Source: Coriobacteriales bacterium (GTDB lineage Bacteria; Actinomycetota; Coriobacteriia; Coriobacteriales; UBA8131). From it: DNA of 64,000 nt. The notes under the pieces were generated by a model that searched no databases, was not told where the DNA came from, and saw only the letters and a list, made by a program, of their open reading frames with translations. Shown in pieces: positions 57,755 to 64,000 of the stretch. The stretch covers positions 62,001-126,000 of the forward strand of contig JAITDU010000048.1 of NCBI GenBank assembly GCA_031282405.1, given 5' to 3'. The translations under genes and the position numbers were made by a program. Each line of letters starts with the position of its first letter. Within the stretch, counting starts at the first letter, position 1.

Positions 57755-59371
57755 CTATGCCACTGCTGCTCTGAGCACTCGGTTCAAGGCATTGAGATAG
57801 GCTTTAGCAGACGACACTATGATATCACCATCGGCCCCGCGTCCGGAGAAGATCCGGCCCTGCTCATCTACCAACTGTACCGAAACCTCCCCCAGAGCGT
57901 CGCTTCCACGCGTGATAGCCGACACCGCGTACCGGAACAGGTCGACCGTGAGCCGGCCATTCTGTTCGCCGTACTGCTCGCCATTTTGCTCGTATGAGCG
58001 GGTTATGAGCGCGTCGATGGCCTTGAAGGTAGCGTCAATGGGCCCCGTGCCCGAGACACAGGTGGTGACATCATTGCCATCAGGGCCGGTCAAGACCACA
58101 GTGGCTGTAGCGATCAGCGGCGAGCCGCAGGATACCTGCAAGATTTTAAGCTTCCAGATCGCTTCAAGTCCGCGGTCGTATTCGGCCATCAGCGCTTCGA
58201 GGTCTTCGTCGTAGACCTGGCTTTTTTTATCGGCTATCTGCTTGAAGCGTCGGTGGATCTGCTTGAAAACAGCGCTATCAACCGCATAGCCCAACTGTTC
58301 CAAACGATGACGCAAAGCGGCACGACCACTACGGGCGGTAAGGACGATGCTGCTCGCGCCTGCTCCCACAGTTTTTGGGTCGATTATCTCGTAGGTAGAA
58401 CGCTGCTTCAACACCCCATCCTGATGAATACCGCTGGAATGTGCAAAGGCACCGGCACCAACGATGGCCTTGTTGGCCGGCACCGCAATGCCGGTTATCT
58501 GTGCTACCAGGCGCGAAGCCCGCGTGAGTTCATCGAGCTTTATCTGTGTACATACCCCGATCTCTGCGCCATGGAGCGCCAAAGCCACGACGATTTCCTC
58601 CAAAGCAGCGTTGCCGGCACGCTCACCGATGCCATTTATCGTAGCTTCCACCTGCCCCGCGCCGGCAGCAACAGCGGCCAGAGAGGCGGCTGTGGCCAGG
58701 CCCAGGTCATTATGAGCGTGTGCCGCCAACGTAACATCCGCGATGCCCTCAACATGGGTAAGCAGGTAGCTGATAAGCTCGCCGTATTGGTTGGGGAGAA
58801 GGGCACCGGTGGTATCGGGCACATTGACGGTAGTGGCACCGGCCGCGATGACCGCCTTCAGTACCTTGCACAGATAGCTACGCTCGGCCCGACCGGCATC
58901 CTCGGCATAGAACTGCACGTCGGCGCAGTACCTGCGCGCCTCTTTGACTGCCTTGACCGCATGATCCAGTGCGTTGTCCTCGCTAAGCTGCAACTTATAG
59001 CGCAGGTGCGTGGGACTAAGGCCAAGGCCGGTTTGAATGCGCGGGCGCTCAGCAGCCGCGAGGGCGGCGGCGGCGGCCTCAATGTCGCCGGCTACCGCGC
59101 GTGTGAGCGCACAGACCACGGCCTTATCCCCCACCAGCGTGGCAACCTGGACTACACTGTCAAAATCCCCCGGGCTCGAAGCCGGAAAGCCGGCCTCGAT
59201 AATGTCGACGTTCAAACGTAAAAGCTCGCGGGCGATGCTGATTTTCTCGGTGGCGTCCATGCTGGCACCCGACGACTGCTCGCCGTCGCGCAGCGTGGTG
59301 TCCAAGACCTTGACGTGCCTGATGCCCATCGGGTCCGCGTTCGACATTGCACCGGTAACCACGCTGTTCAC
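57755..59371 (-). CDS. leuA: 2-isopropylmalate synthase
   Basis: 538 aa; first committed step of leucine synthesis from 2-ketoisovalerate and acetyl-CoA. Catalytic TIM barrel: VLDTTLRDGEQSSGA, VNVPDTTGALLP, metal-binding HAHNDLGLA, NGIGERAGNAALEEIV and SGIHQDGVLKQ. The C-terminal leucine-binding regulatory domain is present (from about residue 400) with a small EQNGEQYGEQNG repeat. GTG 59371 overlaps the larB stop (GTGA). No leuBCD genes are in the window. Confidence 0.94.
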   Translation of the reverse strand: MNSVVTGAMSNADPMGIRHVKVLDTTLRDGEQSSGASMDATEKISIARELLRLNVDIIEAGFPASSPGDFDSVVQVATLVGDKAVVCALTRAVAGDIEAAAAALAAAERPRIQTGLGLSPTHLRYKLQLSEDNALDHAVKAVKEARRYCADVQFYAEDAGRAERSYLCKVLKAVIAAGATTVNVPDTTGALLPNQYGELISYLLTHVEGIADVTLAAHAHNDLGLATAASLAAVAAGAGQVEATINGIGERAGNAALEEIVVALALHGAEIGVCTQIKLDELTRASRLVAQITGIAVPANKAIVGAGAFAHSSGIHQDGVLKQRSTYEIIDPKTVGAGASSIVLTARSGRAALRHRLEQLGYAVDSAVFKQIHRRFKQIADKKSQVYDEDLEALMAEYDRGLEAIWKLKILQVSCGSPLIATATVVLTGPDGNDVTTCVSGTGPIDATFKAIDALITRSYEQNGEQYGEQNGRLTVDLFRYAVSAITRGSDALGEVSVQLVDEQGRIFSGRGADGDIIVSSAKAYLNALNRVLRAAVA

Positions 59372-60108
59372 TGTTTCGTCCGTACTTGAATATGTCGATC
59401 GGCAGTGGTAAAACCAGGCAGATTGATGCGATGGGCGATAAGGCCGGCACCAAAACCGTTGTCGATGTTGACCACGCTGACGCCGCCGGCACAGGAGGTG
59501 AGCATGCCAAGCAGGGCAGTCACGCCGCCAAAACTGGCCCCATATCCGACCGAAGTAGGTACGGCGATGACCGGCACGTCGACAAGGCCGGCCACAAGCG
59601 AGGGCAGCGCCCCCTCCATACCGGCAACCGCCACGATGACTCGGGCGCTTTCGATAAGCTGACGCTGCTCCAAAAGGCGGTGCACTCCGGCAACACCTAC
59701 ATCTACTAGTATATTAGTATAAGAGCCCATAATCCGCGCTGTGAGCGCTGCTTCCTCGGCGATTGCCAGGTCGCTGGTACCGGCACAGCAGACCAAGACC
59801 TGTCCTTCTCCCCCGGGTGCCTCAAGGATAGCGGCGCAGGTGCTGCCGTGGAGTGCCACAGGAGAAGGCCGCCTGTCGATATACAGAATGTTGCAGGAGG
59901 ACACGAACTCAGCGTCCGGTGCGAGGGCGCGCGTGGCCTGAGCCTGCTCGGCGCTGGCCCGGGTCACAAGGGCGACATCGTGCTCATCAGCCAGTGCCAC
60001 AGCGATGGCGGCTACCTGCTGGGCGGTCTTGCCCGCACCATATACGACCTCGGGAAAGCCGCAACGCCGGGCTCGGTCGAAATCCAAGCTGGCAAAACCG
60101 CTTACCAT
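59368..60108 (-). CDS. larB: LarB, nickel-pincer cofactor carboxylase/hydrolase
   Basis: 246 aa. The C-terminal two thirds resemble AIR carboxylase (PurE) as in LarB: VCCAGTSDLAIAEEAALTA, VAVAGMEGALPSLVAGL, VPVIAVPTSVGYGASFGG and VVNIDNGFGAG; the N-terminus has DFDRARRCGFPEVVYGAGK. LarB carboxylates nicotinic acid adenine dinucleotide in lactate-racemase cofactor synthesis. LarC and LarE are not in the window. ATG 60108 has AGGGAG seven bases ahead; GTG 60111 is close. Translationally coupled to leuA, an unexplained pairing. Confidence 0.9.
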   Translation of the reverse strand: MVSGFASLDFDRARRCGFPEVVYGAGKTAQQVAAIAVALADEHDVALVTRASAEQAQATRALAPDAEFVSSCNILYIDRRPSPVALHGSTCAAILEAPGGEGQVLVCCAGTSDLAIAEEAALTARIMGSYTNILVDVGVAGVHRLLEQRQLIESARVIVAVAGMEGALPSLVAGLVDVPVIAVPTSVGYGASFGGVTALLGMLTSCAGGVSVVNIDNGFGAGLIAHRINLPGFTTADRHIQVRTKQ

Positions 60109-60158
60109 CACGTCTCCCTAAGACAGCTGTTAGCGTATAATCTGGTCATCATAGGTAT

Positions 60159-60186
60159 ATTATAGATGGAGTTGGGCTGTGGACAA
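60159..60186 (-). promoter_or_regulatory. possible larB-leuA promoter
   Basis: Minus strand -35 TTGTCC (60181-60186), 16-bp spacer, -10 TATAAT (60159-60164). It overlaps the start of the divergent peptidase gene. A plus-strand TATAAT stands at 60136-60141 without a good -35. Confidence 0.4.
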
Positions 60187-61063
60187 AGGCTCAAACATGA
60201 TTACCGCACTGGCAATAGCAGCAACGGCGTTGGCGTTGCTGCTCGTATCGGCCGTGCTGGCCTATGCCCCCCGTTCCACTGAGCTTTTGACTGGCTCCGA
60301 CTCAACAGTGTCTGCTGTGACGGACTTGTCCTCTGTTAACGTCAAGGGTTACGACTCCACCACTGTACCATTGGCTTTGAATCACGACACGGCGGGATCC
60401 GATCTGAGCGGATTTCTCGCCATGCTTAAGCACGGACAGCAAGTGACCAACTACGTACAGAGGGCCATCGACACGCTGGGGATCGACGGGGTCAGAAGTG
60501 AATACATCCTGGATGTGCCGCTCGTCAGCCAGTTCCCCGATTACCCGACGGGCTGCGAACTCGCGTCGGTGGCCATGTTGCTGCAATACCATGGCCGTGC
60601 GGCAGACCTCGCCTTTGTGGCCGATACGATACCGCGCTCCTCGGACGGCGACCCGCAAAACGGCTTTGTGGGCGACCCCACTGTCGCTGACGGCTACGGC
60701 TGGTATGGCGGTTGGTATGGCGGCTGGTATTACGGTTGGTATTACGGCGGCGGCTGGACTATTTATCCCGAGGCTTTGACCGCCTACCTTGACGCGCAGT
60801 TGGGCACCAGTGGCTCGGTGGTGTTGACCGGTGCCAGTCTGGATACCCTGAAAACCTATGTCAGGGGAGGAAAGCCTGTTATCATTTGGTTGATTGACCA
60901 AGAGATCGGCCCACACAGCGTTGTACTCAGCGGCTATGACACGGCCGGATTTTATGTAAACGACCCTTACGGCATTAAGGATCGCTATATAGAAAGCGAT
61001 GCCTTTGTCCAAGCCTGGGAGGATTACGACACCATGGCGTTGAGCTTTACGACAGGCACATGA
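60179..61063 (+). CDS. secreted or membrane-anchored C39-like cysteine peptidase
   Basis: 294 aa. An N-terminal helix (ITALAIAATALALLLVSAVL) may be a signal or an anchor. The papain-like C39_2 domain has Cys126 (YPTGCELASVAM), His246 (GPHSVVLSGYD) and Asp262 (VNDPYG). Between the two halves is a run of Gly, Tyr and Trp (residues 172-193, GYGWYGGWYGGWYYGWYYGG) not usual in the family, which normally has a short GYG turn here. GTG 60179 has GGAG eight bases upstream. Predicted substrate outside the cell is unknown. Confidence 0.87.
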   Translation: MDKGSNMITALAIAATALALLLVSAVLAYAPRSTELLTGSDSTVSAVTDLSSVNVKGYDSTTVPLALNHDTAGSDLSGFLAMLKHGQQVTNYVQRAIDTLGIDGVRSEYILDVPLVSQFPDYPTGCELASVAMLLQYHGRAADLAFVADTIPRSSDGDPQNGFVGDPTVADGYGWYGGWYGGWYYGWYYGGGWTIYPEALTAYLDAQLGTSGSVVLTGASLDTLKTYVRGGKPVIIWLIDQEIGPHSVVLSGYDTAGFYVNDPYGIKDRYIESDAFVQAWEDYDTMALSFTTGT

Positions 61064-61291
61064 CCCCAGAGCCACTGCCGGTGGCAACGGACTTCTGCGG
61101 GCTTTGCGACAGGCACGTGACCCCAGGGACTACGCGAGGCCGAGGCGTATTCATATGAGACGTATGATATATGAGACGTATGACCGTCGCGGAGTCACAG
61201 GCCCGTTAAGAGCCCTGAGCGCGACCCCAGAGCCAACGCCAGGGCAGATATGTGGCCAATCCGCTGACGAGTGCAACTGAAAGGCAGGTAC
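61064..61291. other. repeat-rich gap between the peptidase and murT
   Basis: It contains GACAGGCACRTGACCCCAG twice (about 61052 and 61108), a 15-bp ATATGAGACGTATGA pair (61153-61167, 61169-61183), and a diverged copy (about 61244-61280) of the first codons of murT (61283-61320). No gene is supported. Confidence 0.6.
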
Positions 61292-62914
61292 GTGGCAAAT
61301 CCACTGACGATAGCAACAGGAAAAATCATCCAGGGCATTGCCGGACTGCGGGGCGGCGGCTCGGCCTTACCCGGTTTAGTGGTGGAGAAGATCGAGCCCC
61401 GTTTTGCCGTAAAGATCCTGTCCCAGCTGCCCTTGGGGGTGGTGCTGGTAACCGGGACCAACGGCAAGACCACGACGGTTAAGGCAATCTGTGAGCTGTT
61501 GCTTGCTAACGGACTTAAGGTCTTTACGAATAACACCGGCTCAAACTTCATGCGCGGTGTTATCTCCTCGCTGCTGCGCAAGGTCTCGTTGGGCGGCGCG
61601 TTGGATGCCGATATTGCCGTGCTGGAGCTGGACGAGGCCCATGCTGTCAACTTTGCCGAGTTGATAAGACCGCGCTACACGCTGTTGCTGAATGTCATGC
61701 GCGACCAACTCGACCGCTTTGGCGAGATCGACTACACGGCCCGCCTGCTCACAGCCGTGGCGCGCAGTACCGAGGCTGTCGTGGTGATAAACCGCGAGGA
61801 CTCGCGCCTGGCTGCCATCCCCCACAAAGTAGAGTTGGGTGCCCAGGTACGCTGGTTTGGCTTGGCGGATGAATTAAAGCCGTTGTTCCCGGAGGATGAT
61901 GCTCTGTATGGTGAAGGTCGCCTGACAGAAGAAAGTCGCCTGACAGAAGAAAGTCACCTGACAGAAGAAGGTCACCTGACAGAAGAAAGTCATCTGGCGG
62001 CAACCGGGGGAGAAAGTCTGGCTGGTGCGGCTGATGACGAGGCGGTTACCGCAGAGGTGGCTTTTCCGGCAGAGGCGGCGGCTCTCAGCGGGGAGAGCGC
62101 CGGTACTTCTCCCCTACTCCTTGAACGCCTTGATGCCAACCGAGCAACGTTTTTCATAGATGGGCAGAGTCTTAGCGCCGAGTTGGCGCTGAAGGGCATC
62201 TACAACGTCTTTAATGCCGCGGCTGCGCTGGCATTGGTCCGTGTGGTGTTGCCCAAGGCACCGGTGGCGGAGTTGGTGGCGGAGTTGGGCCGGGTGCAAA
62301 GCGCCTTTGGGCGCGGCGAGACGCTTTACGTAAACGAACAGCCCATCGAACTTATCCTGGTTAAGAATCCCGGAGGTTTTAGGCTGGCTTTACAGTCGCA
62401 CGACGCGCGCGGTTATGCCACAATGATTGCCATCAACGACGATTACGCCGACGGCCGCGACATGAGTTGGCTGTTCGATGTAGGGTTTGCGTCGCTGCGA
62501 GATACCGGCGTTGCAGTGCTCAGCGGCACACGCGCTTATGATATGGCGTTGCGCCTGCACTACGACGAGGTTAGCTTTGGCACGGTAATCCGCGATTTGG
62601 GCGAGGCTCTGGAGGCGCTCCTGGACCAAGCGGAAAGTGAGCCGATCGACAGGGCGGATGTCACACCAAGTGACAGGGCACGTGTGACACCGAGTAACAA
62701 AGCAGGTGCCACACCGGGTGATAACTCCATCGCCCAGCCGAGCGGCACAGCAGACGTTGCGCCAAACGCCGAGCCCATCACCAATCCGAGCAGCAACCCT
62801 GTCGGCCCTGTCGGTCCAGCCACCAGCCCCAAGCGAATCTACTGCACCTACACGGCCATGCTGCAACTGCGCCGCCTTCTGGCCGCCAAAACCGAGGTCG
62901 AGAGGATTCGCTGA
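61292..62914 (+). CDS. murT: MurT, lipid II isoglutaminyl synthase ligase subunit, without zinc ribbon
   Basis: 540 aa. Mur-ligase ATP loop VTGTNGKTTTVKAI, ELDEAHAVNF, LLNVMRDQLDRFGEIDY and VVVINREDS, then the DUF1727 C-terminal domain (LVKNPGGFRLAL, INDDYADGRDMSWLFDVGF). With GatD it amidates the glutamate of lipid II. Known MurT proteins carry a Cys4 zinc ribbon in the middle domain; here that position holds an RLTEES-type repeat and an Ala/Glu-rich stretch (about residues 208-270), and the whole chain has only two cysteines. A second low-complexity segment (VTPSDRAR) precedes the last 30 residues. GTG 61292 has AAAGGCAGG upstream; GTG 61271 lacks one. Confidence 0.92.
   Translation: MANPLTIATGKIIQGIAGLRGGGSALPGLVVEKIEPRFAVKILSQLPLGVVLVTGTNGKTTTVKAICELLLANGLKVFTNNTGSNFMRGVISSLLRKVSLGGALDADIAVLELDEAHAVNFAELIRPRYTLLLNVMRDQLDRFGEIDYTARLLTAVARSTEAVVVINREDSRLAAIPHKVELGAQVRWFGLADELKPLFPEDDALYGEGRLTEESRLTEESHLTEEGHLTEESHLAATGGESLAGAADDEAVTAEVAFPAEAAALSGESAGTSPLLLERLDANRATFFIDGQSLSAELALKGIYNVFNAAAALALVRVVLPKAPVAELVAELGRVQSAFGRGETLYVNEQPIELILVKNPGGFRLALQSHDARGYATMIAINDDYADGRDMSWLFDVGFASLRDTGVAVLSGTRAYDMALRLHYDEVSFGTVIRDLGEALEALLDQAESEPIDRADVTPSDRARVTPSNKAGATPGDNSIAQPSGTADVAPNAEPITNPSSNPVGPVGPATSPKRIYCTYTAMLQLRRLLAAKTEVERIR
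61922..61993 (+). repeat. 18-bp tandem repeat, four units, in murT
   Basis: CTGACAGAAGAAAGTCGC and three close copies at 61922, 61940, 61958 and 61976, six codons each (LTEESR/H). Units differ by one to two bases. Confidence 0.95.
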
Positions 62915-63005
62915 TGACCAGGGTACATCGCACACAAGACAGCCCCCTCCCTCCCCTGTCTGTCTCGCAACATCTACTACGACATCGTTACCCGGAGGTA
63001 TTCTG

Positions 63006-63734
63006 ATGGAGTGTTCTGTGAAGATAGTGAACCTCTACCCCCGACAGATGAATATCTACGGCGATTACGGAAATTTACTGGTGCTGCTGCAACGGGCCGG
63101 CTGGCGTGGTATCCAGGCCGAGGCTGTGGACTTTAACCTCGGCGACGATAAGCGCCTTGTACAGGATGTGGATATTATCCTGGGAGGCGGCGGCCAGGAT
63201 TCCGGACAAGCCGCCGTTCAAGAGGACCTCCAGCGTATCGCTCAACCCTTGCAGGAGGCGATAGACGATGGCTGCCCGGCTCTCGTGGTGTGCGGCATGT
63301 ATCAACTGTTTGGCAACTACTTCAAAACGTTCGAAGGCGATGTCATTGAGGGTATCGGTATCTTTAACATGCACACACTGGGCGGACACCGCCGGATGAT
63401 CGGCAATGCAGTTATCGAGACGAATGACTTTGGCGAATTAATTGGATACGAGAATCACAGCGGCAAGACCTACCTCGGCTCAGGCACACGACCTTTGGGC
63501 AAAGTTACCGTAGGAGACGGCAACAATGGTCAGGACGGCTTTGAGGGTGCCCGCGTCAAAAACGCTCTGGGAACCTATCTGCATGGTCCGCTCCTGCCCA
63601 AAAACCCCCTGGTTGCCGACTTCCTCATAGCCCAGGCGCTGGAGAGAAAATCGGGCTATCCCGCTAAGCTCGCTCAACTGGACGATTCTCTGGTAGTCCC
63701 AGCACGCAAAGCCGCTAAGGCCCGCCCACGCTAA
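63006..63734 (+). CDS. gatD: GatD, glutamine amidotransferase subunit of lipid II amidation
   Basis: 242 aa. Class I-type glutaminase: IVNLYPRQMNIYGDYGN at the start, GGGGQDSGQ, nucleophile Cys96 (VVCGMYQLFGN) and His193 (GTYLHGPLLPKNP). It releases ammonia from glutamine for MurT, converting D-Glu to D-isoGln in lipid II. ATG 63006 follows GGAGG eight bases upstream, 91 bp after murT; the longer open frame overlaps murT. The last 20 residues are basic. Confidence 0.95.
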   Translation: MECSVKIVNLYPRQMNIYGDYGNLLVLLQRAGWRGIQAEAVDFNLGDDKRLVQDVDIILGGGGQDSGQAAVQEDLQRIAQPLQEAIDDGCPALVVCGMYQLFGNYFKTFEGDVIEGIGIFNMHTLGGHRRMIGNAVIETNDFGELIGYENHSGKTYLGSGTRPLGKVTVGDGNNGQDGFEGARVKNALGTYLHGPLLPKNPLVADFLIAQALERKSGYPAKLAQLDDSLVVPARKAAKARPR

Positions 63735-63824
63735 GGCAGTGCCAATGTATTCTGTCACTCCAATCCCTCCTCCCCCGAGGAAGCGTGCTTTCGTCCCCGC
63801 TATCCCAAATCCGTAGCGTATCGC

Positions 63825-63884
63825 GTCAAAATAAAATCTGGTCGAAACACCATTCGTAGCGTCAAAAATAAATCTGGTTGAGAC
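63825..63884. repeat. 24-bp direct repeat downstream of gatD
   Basis: GTCAAAATAAAATCTGGTCG (63825 on) and GTCAAAAATAAATCTGGTTG (63861 on) match at 20 of 24 positions over 63825-63848 and 63861-63884. A CTTCTCT/AGAGAAG stem (63884-63907) follows. It could be an insertion-sequence end but no transposase is in view. Confidence 0.6.
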
Positions 63885-63915
63885 TTCTCTTGATAGCCCG
63901 AGAGAAGAAGCGTAG

Positions 63916-63951
63916 TTGACGAAGTGTAACCATTCGGTTACACTTATATTT
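63916..63951 (+). promoter_or_regulatory. promoter with palindromic operator for a gene beyond the window
   Basis: -35 TTGACG (63916-63921), 17-bp spacer, -10 TACACT (63939-63944). A perfect 10-bp inverted repeat AAGTGTAACC/GGTTACACTT (63922-63931, 63936-63945) fills the spacer and -10, so a bound repressor would block polymerase. AAGGAG at 63994-63999 is the ribosome binding site of the next gene. Confidence 0.6.
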
Positions 63952-64000
63952 AGCGGAATTCTTCCCAGTCAATAACTGCAAAATTCGATCAGCAAGGAGA

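Noticed and set aside
1-64000. CRISPR array, tRNA or rRNA genes
   Set aside because: No regularly spaced repeat array, cloverleaf with conserved arms, or rRNA-like segment was noticed on either strand; a tRNAscan or Rfam run would settle this.

Overview
The window looks like a chromosomal segment of an anaerobic, probably host-associated actinomycete, most consistent with the class Coriobacteriia. The support is the FtsZ/SepF/DivIVA/YggT/YggS division cluster, the MurT/GatD pair, a large MalT-like LuxR regulator, a giant 2-hydroxyacyl-CoA dehydratase activase-type protein and surface proteins ending in membrane helices. The assignment is from gene content and protein style only; no 16S rRNA or tRNA gene was seen.

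Layout. 1-10.5 kb (+): 5'-truncated activase/dehydratase protein, UvrD-type helicase-nuclease, purine nucleoside phosphorylase, catalase. 10.5-18.8 kb (+): MalT-like regulator, YgjP-type metallopeptidase, then a tightly overlapping unit of family-4 uracil-DNA glycosylase, TsaE and a TsaB-RimI-TsaD triple fusion (t6A tRNA modification plus N-acetyltransferase). 18.8-25.4 kb (-): a 1356-aa surface protein, DegV, YggU, DivIVA. 25.8-29.15 kb (-): a 3.3-kb restriction-modification island (Dam-like methylase, AlwI-type endonuclease, decayed third gene) bounded by an exact 18-bp direct repeat and lying between divIVA and yggT. 29.15-33.0 kb (-): yggT-proC-sepF-yggS-ftsZ. 33.3-37.1 kb (-): modC-modB-modA molybdate transport, with an unusual ModB ectodomain and a candidate noncoding RNA upstream. 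37.7-51.2 kb (-): one 13.5-kb gene for an adhesin of about 4485 residues whose signal peptide is separated from the rest by an 11-G tract, out of frame as sequenced. 51.6-57.6 kb (-): rplT, rpmI, infC with structured leader, coaBC, RNase HI-QueD fusion, zinc-ribbon coiled coil, second DegV. 57.7-60.1 kb (-): larB-leuA. 60.2-63.7 kb (+): C39-like peptidase, murT-gatD. The window ends in a promoter with a palindromic operator and a Shine-Dalgarno for a gene just outside.

Two themes stand out. First, the giant adhesin looks like a phase-variable locus: a 13.3-kb reading frame is intact, but expression needs a one-base change in a poly-G run inside the signal peptide. Second, many otherwise conserved proteins (TsaE, TsaB-RimI-TsaD, ModB, MurT, helicase, LeuA, the C39 peptidase, SepF) carry low-complexity inserts at domain borders or termini, several of them in-frame short tandem repeats of 18-66 bp. 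This suggests active repeat expansion in this lineage.

Operons are compact. Many junctions are 4-nt overlaps of the NTGA type (ATGA, GTGA, TTGA and apparently CTGA), which helps fix several starts, including a probable CTG start for yggS. A probable ATA start was found for infC.
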